A stretch of 64,000 bases of DNA from Dickeya oryzae (GCF_009372235.1 NZ_ML762920.1:713298-777297); one strand, 5' to 3'; positions 10,264 through 20,800 are shown, numbered from the stretch's first letter. The notes: generated by a model not told the origin, from the sequence alone. Made by a program: numbers and translations.

Positions 10264-10897
10264 AGTATCTCCTGTTTCCATTTTGCTTAGGCGTCATGCC
10301 CATTGGTGTTTTTAAAAATAAAGAGTGGAATTGCAATTAATGCGTAATTTTTTGATCAGAAAATCGTTATTCAGTAAACCCATTAATAAGAAAAACCATC
10401 AACCATCTATTTCAGCCTTATGACAAAAAACAGATAAAAATGGCCTCCCGAAAATCATCATAGCTATATTTCAGCCAGCAACCAATGATTACCCGGAGAA
10501 ACAACCCTGCATTACCTCTTCAATATTTATTTTCTTTTCCGTTTTAAAATAAATAAAATCGAGATGACCCGTCCAGTTAATTACTCACACTTGTTTCGCT
10601 GTTATTTTTCTCATTATTATCGCCCTTTGTTTTTTACCGCATTTCTTCGCCTTTGACGCATTTCTTCGCCTTTGATAAGTGTAGATGCTTCACTCCCCTC
10701 CACAGCGTGGTGGTGCCTTCTGAAGCCCGCCTTCGTCCCCCCTCACAGATTCGTGACAGCACTTAAAAAAGTGCGTACAAATAAAATCTGCGTATTTACT
10801 CTCTGATACATTGCTGTTTCGATACGTTGATGCACGTACTCCATGACTTCGGCGCGGTGCACTTACCCTGCCAGGCCCAAACAAGAAAGGAAAACAC
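10264..10897. other. AT-rich spacer between divergent NLP and phosphatase genes
   Basis: This stretch of 630 bases has no convincing gene. It is AT-rich, unlike the flanking genes, and must contain both promoters. The right third contains a 19-bp tandem repeat. An in-frame minus-strand frame at 10690-10962 overlaps the phosphatase start and has no family features. Confidence 0.5.
10638..10675. repeat. Two perfect 19-bp tandem copies
   Basis: CGCATTTCTTCGCCTTTGA occurs twice head to tail (10638-10656 and 10657-10675). It lies in the regulatory space upstream of the acid phosphatase gene. Confidence 0.9.
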
Positions 10898-11704
10898 ATG
10901 AAAAAGCTGACTTTCAGCGCAGGCGCTCTGATGGTAATGCTGGCGTTAACCGGTTGCAGCACACCGTCACAACAAGCCCAGACGACGCTCTCTAACCAGT
11001 CGGTGCTGGCTCTGAACTGGTTCCAGCAGTCGGGTGAATATCAGGCATTGTGTTATCAGGCATTCAACTCGGCTCGCGTAGCATTCGATGCCGCGCCCGT
11101 GACTGCCGGTAAGAAAAAAGTCGTCGTGGTTGACCTGGATGAAACCATGCTGGATAACAGCGCCTACAGTGGCTGGCAGGCCAAAGAGCATCAGCCCTTT
11201 AGCCCGGCAAGCTGGAGCCGCTGGTCACATGCCCGTCAGGCTCTGGCCGTACCCGGCGCAGTGGAATTTGCGCGCTATGTGAATAGTCATGGCGGGCAGG
11301 TGTTCTATGTCTCAAACCGGCTGGAAAGCGAAGCCACGGATACCCGCGAAAACATGCTAAAACTCGGTTTCCCGGAGGTGAACAGCCAGACACTGTGGCT
11401 GAGTAAAGGAAGCAGTAACAAGCAAGCCCGCTTTGATGAAATCAGCGCGAAAGGCAACCAGATAGTGCTGTATGTTGGCGACAACCTCAATGATTTCGGC
11501 GCTGCGACGTACCACAAGCTGAATGATGAACGCCGTGCGTTTGTCAGTGCAAACCGGGCGAAATTCGGCACACAGTTCATCGTATTGCCTAACCCGCTTT
11601 ACGGCGACTGGGAGAGCGGCCTTAGCAGCAACTACAACGCGCTGACACCAGAACAAAAGTTACAGGTACGCAGCCAACAGATGCGTGTCTGGAACGGCCA
11701 GTAA
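10898..11704 (+). CDS. Class C acid phosphatase lipoprotein (5'-nucleotidase, e(P4) family)
   Basis: HAD-superfamily lipoprotein phosphatase of the e(P4)/Hel type, which in relatives dephosphorylates nucleotides such as NMN at the outer membrane. The lipobox LTGC places the lipidated Cys at residue 20. The catalytic DLDET is at 79-83 (Asp79 nucleophile, Asp81 general acid), followed by MLDNS. The later motif YVSNR supplies the Ser/Asn, and GDNLNDFG supplies the second acidic pair. Length is 268 residues, usual for the family. AAGGAAA precedes the ATG. The gene is monocistronic with a strong terminator. The substrate in this organism is not determined by sequence. Confidence 0.9.
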   Translation: MKKLTFSAGALMVMLALTGCSTPSQQAQTTLSNQSVLALNWFQQSGEYQALCYQAFNSARVAFDAAPVTAGKKKVVVVDLDETMLDNSAYSGWQAKEHQPFSPASWSRWSHARQALAVPGAVEFARYVNSHGGQVFYVSNRLESEATDTRENMLKLGFPEVNSQTLWLSKGSSNKQARFDEISAKGNQIVLYVGDNLNDFGAATYHKLNDERRAFVSANRAKFGTQFIVLPNPLYGDWESGLSSNYNALTPEQKLQVRSQQMRVWNGQ

Positions 11705-11729
11705 TCCGGATTACAGCGCATTGACCAGC

Positions 11730-11755
11730 AACAACGGGGCGTCTGCCCCGTTGTT
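11730..11755 (+). terminator. Terminator of the acid phosphatase gene
   Basis: Perfect 11-bp stem AACAACGGGGC / GCCCCGTTGTT with loop GTCT, followed by TATTG. It lies 26 bases after the stop. Confidence 0.9.
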
Positions 11756-11840
11756 TATTGTGCACCATTCACCACCCAACCAGCGCCGTTACTGTGGCGA
11801 CGGCCCTTAAGAGATATTAACCATCCCACTCAACCATATT

Positions 11841-11859
11841 GAATATGATACGCATTATC
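11841..11859 (+). promoter_or_regulatory. Candidate Fur box upstream of fepB
   Basis: GAATATGATACGCATTATC matches 15 of 19 positions of the Fur consensus (GATAATGATAATCATTATC). It lies 42-60 bases before the start of the siderophore-binding protein gene. Confidence 0.7.
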
Positions 11860-11900
11860 GATAACCTTGCGGCACATTTTCATGCTCAACAGGTAAACGT

Positions 11901-12947
11901 ATGCTGGGATCAGGGACGTGCGCGCAGAGCGTGCCATCAGGGAATAAACAACCGGGTTACCTACCCTGGCTACTGGGGTTACTGGCAATGCTGCTGGTCG
12001 GTTGCGACAACGCCGCCTCCCCCACTCAACATGCCACGGCGTCAGCGTCCGTGGGCTGGCCCCGCACGGTACCAACACCGAAAGGGCCGCTCACGCTCAC
12101 GCACCCACCACAACGCATCGTTTCCACCAGTGTTACCCTCAGCGGCACACTATTGGCTATCAATGCGCCACTGGTTGGCTCCGGTGCCACCAGCACCAAT
12201 ACCGTCGTGGCTGACGAGCAAGGGTTCTTTCGTCAGTGGAGTGCCGAGGCAAAAGCCCGCCACGTCAAACCGCTCTATATCACCGAACCGAACGCAGAAG
12301 CGATTGCCGCGGCCGCACCGGACATGATCATTATTGCCGCCACTGGCGGTGACTCCGCTCTGAAGCTGTATGAGCAGCTTTCGGCCATCGCGCCGACGCT
12401 GGTGGTGGATTACGGTGACAAAAGCTGGCAACAGTTGGCTGAGTATCTGGGTGCAGCTACCGGTCACGAAACCGATGCCCGCCAGGTGATTGCGCGTTTC
12501 GAACAGCGGGTGCAGGCGGTGAAACAGGCAATTCAGTTGCCGCCACAACCCGTGTCGGCGCTGGTGTATTACGAAGACGGTCGGGGCGTTAACCTATGGA
12601 CACCCTCGTCCGCACAGGGACAATTGCTCCATGAACTCGGGTTCCAGTTAGCCTCGCTGCCGGACAATCTGCCGACCGAAACGCGCATGGGCAAACGGCA
12701 AGATATTGTGCAAATCTCCGGTGAGAATATGGCTGCCAGTCTCAACGGCCAGTCACTGTTGCTGTTCGCCACTGACGAGAATACCGTGCAGCGAGTCATC
12801 GACAACCCATTCCTCAGTCACCTCGACCCGGTCATGCAGCATCGTGTCTGGGCGATGGGCCCGGATACCTTCCGACTCGATTATTACAGCGCCAGCAACA
12901 TGCTAAACCAGGTCGAACACCATTTTCGTCGGCCAGCGGCTCACTGA
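11901..12947 (+). CDS. fepB: Ferric catechol-siderophore periplasmic binding protein (FepB-like)
   Basis: Captures the ferric siderophore in the periplasm and delivers it to the FepDG-type permease. It is a PBP of the FepB/TroA-like fold with RIVSTSV near residue 72 and the paired lobes expected for a 318-350 residue protein; here 348. The N-terminus has a hydrophobic run followed by LLVGC (Cys35), so it may be a lipoprotein, though the long hydrophilic lead before it suggests the true start could be internal. Only a weak AGGTAA precedes the ATG. A Fur box lies upstream. In Dickeya literature the chrysobactin permease is called Cbu; the cbuB name probably applies. fepB-entS-fepD gene order is the same as in the E. 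coli enterobactin locus. Confidence 0.88.
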   Translation: MLGSGTCAQSVPSGNKQPGYLPWLLGLLAMLLVGCDNAASPTQHATASASVGWPRTVPTPKGPLTLTHPPQRIVSTSVTLSGTLLAINAPLVGSGATSTNTVVADEQGFFRQWSAEAKARHVKPLYITEPNAEAIAAAAPDMIIIAATGGDSALKLYEQLSAIAPTLVVDYGDKSWQQLAEYLGAATGHETDARQVIARFEQRVQAVKQAIQLPPQPVSALVYYEDGRGVNLWTPSSAQGQLLHELGFQLASLPDNLPTETRMGKRQDIVQISGENMAASLNGQSLLLFATDENTVQRVIDNPFLSHLDPVMQHRVWAMGPDTFRLDYYSASNMLNQVEHHFRRPAAH

Positions 12948-12975
12948 CCGACAGCATGGAGCACACGGCGACGCG

Positions 12976-14259
12976 TTATCCTTCCTGTAACGCGTCGTCG
13001 GTTGTTTCCTCTTCACGCTGCGTTTCCACCGGCTCGCCAAAACGGCATTGTCGTAGCGGACGCACCAGCACTGTTATCAGTGCCCCCAACGCGGTCGCCG
13101 CCGCGCCGAACGCCAGAATGCTGGTCGCAGGCACCAGGAGTTTGCCCATCAGCCCCAGAATCAGCGCGCCAACGGAATCGCCGGTGACATCCTGCGCGGT
13201 ACCGAGGCTATTAACCCGGCCCAACAGGTGATCCGGCGTGTGGCTCTGGATCAGGGTGAACTGCAACAACGAGGTGATCGCGTTGAAATAGCCATAACAG
13301 ACCAACGCTAACAGCGCTGGCAGCAAATGGCTAAACAGCCCCAGCGACCCCACCGCCAGAAACGCCCCGGTCGCACACCCCAGCAGAATGCGCCCCGGCC
13401 ACGCAACACCGGATACCCAACCACTGGTAAACGCCCCCAGCATGGCACCCAGCGGTACGGCGGAATACATTAACCCGACCGCCGATGGCCCGGCGTGGTA
13501 CGCGTCACCCGCCAGCGCCGGGAACAGCACCCGCATGGCACCGACCACGCTCACTAACATCCCCAGCAACACCACACACCCCACCACCGGGTGCGCGCAA
13601 ACGAAACGAACCCCGCCAGCCAGCGCCTGCAACGGGTGCTCCGGCTTGCCCGGTGCCGGTTTCATGGTCGGCAGTCGCACCAGTGGGATCAAGGTCGCCA
13701 GCGTACCGGCCGCCGCCACCGCGAAATTCCAGCCGACACCACCGGCGACAATAATCACCCCGCCCAGTGCGGGTGACAAAATGGCCCCCAGTCGTACCGT
13801 CAACATGGTCAGCGCCCCAGCCGCCGGTAAATTTTCCCGACCGACCAACAACGGGATCACCGCCATCAACGCGGTCATCCCCAATGCGCCGAAAAAGCCG
13901 TCCCAGGCTGCCAGCACGTAGAGCGCCAGCAATGACGGCGAGCCGGAAAACGCATTCAGGCTCAGTGCCACAAACCCTATCCCACAAGTACCGCGGGCAA
14001 ACAAAATCAGTTTGCGGCGATCAAAGCGATCCGCCAGTACCCCGCCCAACATCAGCCCGATAAACATACCGATGCCATCCAATGCCACCGCCATACCGAC
14101 CTGTAACGTAGAACCGGTCATCGCCTGAATCTGCACCGGTACACCAACGGTCAGCATACCGAGTGCAAACACCGACAACATGCGGGCCATAAAAATGGCG
14201 CGAAAATGTGCGTTTTGCCTGAGCAGGCTGAAGTCGAGAAAAAAAGAAGATTTAGCCAT
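12976..14259 (-). CDS. entS: Siderophore exporter, MFS family (EntS-like)
   Basis: Inner-membrane major facilitator that exports the newly made catechol siderophore. It has 427 residues with 12 predicted membrane segments. The MFS motif between TM2 and TM3 is visible as GGVLADRFDRRK. GLMYSAVPLGAMLGAF and LLGRVNSLGTAQDVTGDSVGAL are typical of EntS. The C-terminal tail after the last helix is acidic (EEETTDD). The gene is divergent from fepD and shares with it a 240-base promoter region with a Fur box. It is convergent with fepB, with only 28 bases between stops and no clear hairpin there. Confidence 0.92.
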   Translation of the reverse strand: MAKSSFFLDFSLLRQNAHFRAIFMARMLSVFALGMLTVGVPVQIQAMTGSTLQVGMAVALDGIGMFIGLMLGGVLADRFDRRKLILFARGTCGIGFVALSLNAFSGSPSLLALYVLAAWDGFFGALGMTALMAVIPLLVGRENLPAAGALTMLTVRLGAILSPALGGVIIVAGGVGWNFAVAAAGTLATLIPLVRLPTMKPAPGKPEHPLQALAGGVRFVCAHPVVGCVVLLGMLVSVVGAMRVLFPALAGDAYHAGPSAVGLMYSAVPLGAMLGAFTSGWVSGVAWPGRILLGCATGAFLAVGSLGLFSHLLPALLALVCYGYFNAITSLLQFTLIQSHTPDHLLGRVNSLGTAQDVTGDSVGALILGLMGKLLVPATSILAFGAAATALGALITVLVRPLRQCRFGEPVETQREEETTDDALQEG

Positions 14260-14485
14260 GAGTGTTGGATGAATTCCTGTCTTTAATAAAAATGCGGCCG
14301 CAGCCGCGCCGCAGCGCCGCCATTAGCGACCTGAAATAACGGCACACCCAGCCAGGGATGACGCGTTAATCCTGCGATAGTTAATCCTGTGGGGGTTAAC
14401 CCCGAGGTAAATGCCGCCAACCCAGCGTCAGGTCAATGTCTTTGCCAAAACCTCAATGTTACCCTAGTCACGCCATAACATTAAT

Positions 14486-14504
14486 GATAATAATAATCAT
14501 ATGC
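14486..14504. promoter_or_regulatory. Candidate Fur box between entS and fepD
   Basis: GATAATAATAATCATATGC agrees with the Fur consensus at 15 of 19 positions. It overlaps an upstream in-frame ATG at 14501, arguing that this ATG is not the fepD start. Confidence 0.65.
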
Positions 14505-14530
14505 ATTATTTAATAAAGCAGTTCTTATCA

Positions 14531-15568
14531 ATGCGTTCATCTCCTGGTGGTCAGGTTACCCCCCTGCCGTATACACCGTCATCGTTAACCGGGCGTCGGT
14601 TCGGTGGCGTACTGCCTTGTCTGCTGTTGCTTGCGTTGGTGTGTCTCGCCAGCCTGATGTTGGGTGCCCGCGCCATCGCGCCGGAGGTCGTCTGGCAGAG
14701 TCTGGCGGGGCACGCGCAAGGCCCGGACAGCATCATCGTGTTACAGGCACGGCTACCGCGCACACTGGCCGGTATTCTGGTCGGCATGGCACTGGGTGCC
14801 GCCGGGGCGGTGATGCAGGCGCTGACCCGCAACCCGCTGGCCGACCCTGGCATCCTCGGTGTTAACGCCGGTGCCAGCTTCGCCATCGTGCTCGGCATTA
14901 GCGTGTTTGGGATTACCGGTATGGCGTCGTGGCTGGGGTTTGCCTGGCTCGGCGTGTTAGCAGCCAGCCTGATGGTGTGGATCATCGGTACGCTGAGCGG
15001 CGGTCGGGTGAATCCAATACGCCTGACGCTGGCCGGTGTGGCGCTAAGCGCCGTGTTGTCGGGTTTTACCTCATCACTGTCGCTGCTCAATCCCCACGCC
15101 TTTGATCAGTTACGGCTATGGGAAGCCGGTACGCTGGATATCCGTTCGCTAAGCAATGTGGCCTGGGTCACCCCCATTGTACTGCTGGGCTGTGCGCTGG
15201 CATTTTTGGCGGCCCGTTCACTGAATACCCTCAGTATGGGGGATGACCTCGCGACGGCACTCGGCACCCGTGTCGGCGTCATTCGTGTGATGGCGATGCT
15301 ATCGGTGATGCTGTTGTGTGGCTCCGCTACCGCGCTGACCGGCCCGATTGGCTTTGTTGGCCTGATGATCCCTCACATCGCACGCGGCTGGGCCGGTCCG
15401 GATCAACGTTGGATTCTGCTCTATTCCCTGCTGTTCGCCCCCATACTGCTGCTCTGCGCTGATATTGTCGGCCGCCTGTTGGTACCGGGTGAATTGCGAG
15501 TTTCTATTGTCACCGCCTTTATCGGTGCGCCGGTACTGATCTGGCTGGTACGCCAGCGCAAGTTTTAG
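14531..15568 (+). CDS. fepD: Ferric siderophore ABC permease (FepD-like)
   Basis: One of two membrane subunits that import the ferric siderophore across the inner membrane. It is a FecCD-family protein with about ten hydrophobic segments and family motifs RLPRTLAGILVGMALGAAGAVMQ, TRNPLADPGILGVNAGA and GPIGFVGLMIPHIAR. I place the start at 14531 (345 residues) rather than 14501, because the earlier ATG lies inside the Fur box and E. coli FepD is 334 residues. The ribosome-binding site is weak for both. It is followed after ten bases by fepG. Confidence 0.92.
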   Translation: MRSSPGGQVTPLPYTPSSLTGRRFGGVLPCLLLLALVCLASLMLGARAIAPEVVWQSLAGHAQGPDSIIVLQARLPRTLAGILVGMALGAAGAVMQALTRNPLADPGILGVNAGASFAIVLGISVFGITGMASWLGFAWLGVLAASLMVWIIGTLSGGRVNPIRLTLAGVALSAVLSGFTSSLSLLNPHAFDQLRLWEAGTLDIRSLSNVAWVTPIVLLGCALAFLAARSLNTLSMGDDLATALGTRVGVIRVMAMLSVMLLCGSATALTGPIGFVGLMIPHIARGWAGPDQRWILLYSLLFAPILLLCADIVGRLLVPGELRVSIVTAFIGAPVLIWLVRQRKF

Positions 15569-15578
15569 GAAACACGTT

Positions 15579-16613
15579 ATGTCTACCCGAACTCTGTTCC
15601 TGCGCACGGCTTCCGGTTTGATTAGCGGTCGGTTGCCGCTACGTGCAGTGTGGATCAACCTCTCGCTGCTGTTGGTCTGCGTCGCCCTGCTGACGCTGGC
15701 AGTCAGCCTCGGCATCCTGCCGCTGTCAGCCGTCACCGTCTGGCAGGCGCTGGCTCACCACGGTGATGCCGGTACCGTGACCGTGGTAACCCAATGGCGC
15801 GCGCCACGGGCGATCATGGCGTTACTGTGCGGTGCTTGTCTTGGTATCAGCGGTGCTATCTTCCAGTCACTGACACGCAATCCATTGGGTAGCCCGGACG
15901 TCGTGGGCTTTAACACCGGTGCCTATACCGGTGCGCTGGTCACGATCATTGTGCTGCACGGCAGCTATTACCAGATTGCCGGAGGTGCCATGTTGGGTGG
16001 TCTGGCAACCGCGTTACTGGTGTATCTGCTGGCCTGGCGGCAGGGTATCAGCGGCTTTCGGTTGATTATCGTCGGGATCGCGGTCAGTGCCGTGTTGTCG
16101 GCGTTCAATACCTGGTTGATGATCACCGGCGCGCTGGAAACGGTGATGAGCGCCGCCTTGTGGGGAGCTGGCTCGTTGAACGGTATGACCTGGGCCAAAG
16201 CCACACCCGCGTTACTGGTAATGCCGCTGACCGTGCTGGCAACACTACTGCTGGCGCGGCGCTTGCAACTGCTGGAAATGGGCGATGACAGCGCCAGAGC
16301 GCTGGGGGTCAATGCACAGGCCAGTCGGTTGTGGCTGATGCTGTGCGGCATCGTATTGATTGCGGTTGTCACAGCCAGTGCCGGGCCGGTTTCCTTTATC
16401 GCACTGGCCGCGCCACAGATAGCACGCCGCCTGACCCGCGCCAGCACCATGCCGCTGTGTGCTGCCGCACTGGTGGGCAGCGTGCTGCTACTGGCGGCGG
16501 ATATTGTCGCTCAGCATCTGTTTACCGGTCGGCAATTGCCTGTCGGTTCGGTGACGGTCAGCATTGGCGGGCTGTATCTGATCGGGTTGCTGATCCGCGA
16601 ATCGCGTCGCTAA
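15579..16613 (+). CDS. fepG: Ferric siderophore ABC permease (FepG-like)
   Basis: Second permease subunit, pairing with FepD to form the translocation channel. It has 344 residues, FecCD family, with WRAPRAIMALLCGACLGISGAIFQ, LTRNPLGSPDVVGFNTGA (the FepG form of the NPLA motif) and ASAGPVSFIALAAPQIARRL. AGGA lies eight bases before the ATG. It is part of the fepDGC operon. Confidence 0.93.
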   Translation: MSTRTLFLRTASGLISGRLPLRAVWINLSLLLVCVALLTLAVSLGILPLSAVTVWQALAHHGDAGTVTVVTQWRAPRAIMALLCGACLGISGAIFQSLTRNPLGSPDVVGFNTGAYTGALVTIIVLHGSYYQIAGGAMLGGLATALLVYLLAWRQGISGFRLIIVGIAVSAVLSAFNTWLMITGALETVMSAALWGAGSLNGMTWAKATPALLVMPLTVLATLLLARRLQLLEMGDDSARALGVNAQASRLWLMLCGIVLIAVVTASAGPVSFIALAAPQIARRLTRASTMPLCAAALVGSVLLLAADIVAQHLFTGRQLPVGSVTVSIGGLYLIGLLIRESRR

Positions 16614-16660
16614 TCCGCCCCTTTAATTTACCTGTAATTTGCCTGTAAAGAGTGATTCTG

Positions 16661-17458
16661 ATGACACAGCTTTTACACGCCGAGCAGTTAACGCTGGGCT
16701 ACGACAACAACATTATCGCCCGCAATTTGAGCGTGGCGATCCCGGCGGGAAAATTCAGCGTCATCATCGGCCCTAACGCCTGCGGTAAATCCACCCTGCT
16801 GCGAGCGCTATGCCGCCTGCTCAAACCGATGGCGGGCGACGTGTTACTGGACGGTACCAGCATCCACCGTATTCCCACCAAAACGCTGGCCCGGCAGTTA
16901 GGCCTGCTGCCACAACACGCTATCGTACCGGATAACATCACCGTGATGGATTTGGTCGCACGCGGCCGCTACCCGCATCAAACGCTACTGCGCCAGTGGA
17001 GTGAAGCCGATCAAGTAGCGGTGGAACAGGCGATGGTGGCGACTAACGTCAGCGAACTGGCAGAACGCAGCGTCGATGAACTGTCTGGCGGCCAGCGTCA
17101 ACGGGTGTGGATTGCGATGGTGCTGGCACAACAAACGCCGCTGTTATTGCTGGATGAACCGACCACCTGGCTGGATATCGCCCATCAGATTGACCTGCTC
17201 GATCTGTTTCGGGAACTGAACCAGCAGCATGACCGCACACTGGTGGCGGTACTACACGACCTCAATCAAGCCTGCCGCTACGCTGATCACCTTATCGTGA
17301 TGCGCGCAGGCAGCGTTATGGCGCAGGGTGCCCCCGCCGATGTCATCACCGCCGAACTGGTGCAGGCAGTATTCGGCATGGCCTGCGTCATCATCGACGA
17401 CCCGGTTTCCCACACCCCCCTTATCGTCCCCTGCGGCCGCCATCACCCAGCCCCTTAA
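16661..17458 (+). CDS. fepC: Ferric siderophore ABC transporter ATPase (FepC-like)
   Basis: ATPase that powers the FepDG-type permease. The product is 265 residues from the ATG at 16661; a GTG nine bases earlier is less likely. Walker A is GPNACGKST (37-45), with Ala where FepC proteins often have Gly. The Q-loop is near LPQH. The signature is LSGGQRQR (141-148). Walker B is LLLLDEPTTWLD (161-172), and the switch His is in AVLHDLNQA. It is the last gene of the operon, with a hairpin terminator 26 bases past the stop. Confidence 0.94.
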   Translation: MTQLLHAEQLTLGYDNNIIARNLSVAIPAGKFSVIIGPNACGKSTLLRALCRLLKPMAGDVLLDGTSIHRIPTKTLARQLGLLPQHAIVPDNITVMDLVARGRYPHQTLLRQWSEADQVAVEQAMVATNVSELAERSVDELSGGQRQRVWIAMVLAQQTPLLLLDEPTTWLDIAHQIDLLDLFRELNQQHDRTLVAVLHDLNQACRYADHLIVMRAGSVMAQGAPADVITAELVQAVFGMACVIIDDPVSHTPLIVPCGRHHPAP

Positions 17459-17483
17459 AACAAACACGGTTTCTGGCATAAGA

Positions 17484-17507
17484 AATGGCCGACTATCGTC
17501 GGCCATT
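17484..17507. terminator. Hairpin after fepC
   Basis: Perfect 10-bp stem AATGGCCGAC / GTCGGCCATT with loop TATC. No long T tract follows, so termination may be partial. Confidence 0.7.
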
Positions 17508-17559
17508 CAGATTACTGACAGACACCTTGATTATCGGTGAGTAGGTTTTCTGGCGTCCC

Positions 17560-17830
17560 AAACAGTGCTGAGGTGGGCGACTTCGCCGGGTGAGCCGCAT
17601 GGACGCGGCGAAAGCCCGTGCCGCGCCGGACAAAAACGTCGGGAACGTTTTTGAACAGCGTTTACGCTGGCCCGAAGGGCGAGCCCCATGGATGGGGCGA
17701 GTAACCGCGTCACGGGCGGCCCGAATAGCGAAGGCGAACGCCGAAGGTAGCGCGCAGCGCCACTGTTTAGCCACTAAGCCAGTGGTCAAGGAGAGGTGGC
17801 GCTTGCACCTCTCCTTGTCGTGCGTGCGAT
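17560..17830. other. GC-rich hairpin cluster between fepC and cbsF
   Basis: There is no supported gene here, but there are four perfect inverted repeats. These are CAAAAACGT/ACGTTTTTG (17631-17653), GCCCCAT/ATGGGGC (17683-17698), a looser CCACTG/CAGTGG pair (17761-17785), and AAGGAGAGGTG/CACCTCTCCTT (17788-17816). The last is a plausible terminator for either strand. The whole stretch looks like a structured repeat element or RNA rather than ordinary spacer. A 115-codon minus-strand frame crosses it but shows no family features. Confidence 0.55.
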
Positions 17831-17898
17831 GAAGCGGCAAAGAAATGACACCGCTTATCCCGCACGAAACTATTCACTGACCAGGCAAACGTCACCAT

Positions 17899-20800
17899 TC
17901 ATAAAACAACATGGCTGTTTGTCAGCAACCTATTCAGCAACGGCCCCAGGTTTTCCAGCGATGCAGGCGACAGAATATCCGCGTGCTCACAATATTGCGG
18001 ATACTGCGTCAGTGTACCGACATACGGTGCCCAGGTAGCGTCAACGTCCATCCCTGCTGGCAGGGTTCGGGTTGCCACAAACAGCGTGGCTTCACCGTCG
18101 TAACGATGTGAACGGGCCGATGACAACAGCCGTACCGCATCCTGATAGTTAGCAACGATATTGCCAAACATTGCCTCGCGTTCTGCGCGCAGTTGCGGGT
18201 CGTCCTCTGACTGCGTGTCGGCCATAAATCCGGCCTGTTCACGCTCGACTTCCTCACGGGCGTCGGCTTCATCCGGAGCGGTCCAGTCCTGCCCTTCCGG
18301 CGGATAGGTATCCAGCAAACCAAGGAACGACACCGTTTCGCCCACCTGTTGCAACCGTGCGGCGATACCGTGCGCCAGCGTACCGCCGAGCGAGTAACCC
18401 AGCAGGAAATACGGCCCCTGCGGCTGAATACGCCGGATGGTCGCCAGATGACGCTCGCACATCGCGTCCACCGATTCACACGCGGCGATGACCCCGTCCG
18501 GTCGTGGTGATTGCAACCCGACAATCGGGTACTCCCCGTCCAGATACTGCAACAGACCCGCATACTGCCAGGCAAAACCCGATGCCGGATGCAGGCAGAA
18601 CAGCACCGGCCCGGTTCCCGTCCGTAACGGCAGCATATCGCCATTACCATCCAGATGCTGGCTGTCCGCATCGCCTTCTACCAGCGCTGCAATACGGGCT
18701 ACGCTGCGTGCCGCCATAATCTGCCCCACCGTCAGTGAGTGTTGCAGCTGACGGCGTATCTCAGCGGCCAGTCGCATCGCCAGCAACGAATGCCCCCCCA
18801 GCGCGAAGAAATCGTCATCCGCCGATACCGTCTCGCAGGCCAGTAGCTCCGCAAACAGGGCCGCGATCGTGCGTTCGGTGTCTGTTTGTGGGGCGCGGCC
18901 GTCAGCGTGCTGTCCGGCAGGTGCCGGTAACGCCTTGCGATCCAGCTTGCCATTCGCACTCAGCGGGAATGACGCCATCAGCACATAACTCACCGGCACC
19001 ATATGGGCCGGCAATTGCTGCGACAGCGCCTGTTGTAACTGGTCAACATCCAGCGAGATACCGGCCTGCGGCACCAGCCAGGCCACCAGTTGCCGGGCAT
19101 CAGCACCGTGCAGTCGGGTGGTTTTTCCACCCAACTCTCGCGCACCGACCACCGCTTGCGCCACGCCGGGCTGTGCCAGCAGCACCTGCTCAATTTCCCC
19201 CAGTTCGATGCGCTGACCACGGATTTTCAACTGGTCATCGCTGCGCCCCAGGTAGTCTACCGTGCCATCTTCCAGCCAACGTGCGATATCGCCGGTACGG
19301 TACATCCGTTCACCGTGGGCAAACGGGTCCGCCACAAAACGGCTGGCAGTCAGGTCCGGCCGACGCAGGTATCCCTGCGCCAGTTGAATACCGCACAAAT
19401 ACAGATCGCCCGCTACGCCGACCGGTACCGGCCGCAACGCGCCGTCCAGAATACGCAGTTGGGTGTTCCACACCGGCAGGCCGATAGGAATGCCCGGCAA
19501 CTGACAGCGCGCTAGCGCCTCGCCAGAGGCCGGTTGCCAGGTGACATCCACCGCCGCTTCGGTCGGGCCATACAGGTTGTGCAGCGGTGCCGCGATGAGC
19601 GACTGATAATCCAGCGCCAGTTCGCACGACAGCGCTTCACCACTACAGAACACTCGCCGCAGGCTGCCACAGCCGATCTCTTCACGCGGATGCGTTTCCA
19701 GCGCACTCACCCAGGCCGCCAGCATCGACGGTACAAAGTGCATGGTGGTCACCGCGTAATCGTTGATCAACTGTACCAGTGCCTCCGGATCACGGTGCGC
19801 ATCCGGCGGTGCCATCACCAGACGGGCACCAACCATCAGCGGCCAAAAGAACTCCCACACCGACACATCGAAGCTGCATGGCGTTTTCTGTAGCACCACA
19901 TCATCCGCCACTAACGGGTATTGATGCTGCATCCACCACAAGCGGTTGACGATGGCCTGATGGCCGACCACCACCCCTTTCGGGCGACCGGTAGAACCGG
20001 AGGTGTAAATCACGTAAGCGGCCTGCTGATCGGCGACCGGTGGTGATGCGTGACGCGGCGACTGGCGTTCATCCGCCAGCGTATCGAGCAGCAGTACATC
20101 GGCCATGCCTGCAAAACGCGACTGCAAACTGCTTTCGGTGATCATCAGGCGAGGTTGCGCATCCTCCACCATCAGCGCCAGCCGTTCATCCGGGTAACCG
20201 GTATCCAACGGTAGCCAGGCCGCACCCGCCTCCAGAATGGCGTACAACGCCAGGCTCAAGCGCACCGAGCGCGGCAGCGCCACCGCCACGATATCACCGG
20301 GTCGCACCCCGGCGTCGATCAGCCGGTCAGCCAGCAGTCGGGTCTGACGTTGAACCTGACGGTAGGTCAACTGATGCTGGCTATCCACCAGCGCGATGCT
20401 ATCCGGCGTGCGTTGTGCCTGTGCTGCCAGTGCCTGATGCAACGTACCCGGCGGTACCGGCTGTTCGGTACGATTGACCGCCGCCAGCAGCGCCTGCTCT
20501 TGCGGCAGTTGCAGATTCCAGGCCGACAGCGGGCGCTCCGGGTCTGCCACCAGTTGTTGCAGTAACAGTAACAAGCGTTGCGCCAGCCGCTGCGGCTGCG
20601 CCACACTGTCGCGGTATTCCATCAGCAGCCGCAGCCGTTTGCCCGGCAGCACCAGCAGCGTCAACGGATAGTGGGTGTAACCCCGATTGTTGACCGCCTC
20701 ACAGCGCAGCGCCTGCCCGGCCTGACTCAGCTCATCGCCATCCGGGTAGTTCTCCACCACCAGCAAGGTGTCGAACAGCGTGCCGATACCCGCCAGTTGC

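Noticed and set aside
17493..17840. 115-codon minus-strand frame in the hairpin-rich spacer
   Set aside because: Arises from GC-rich inverted repeats and has an Arg-rich, non-protein-like composition.
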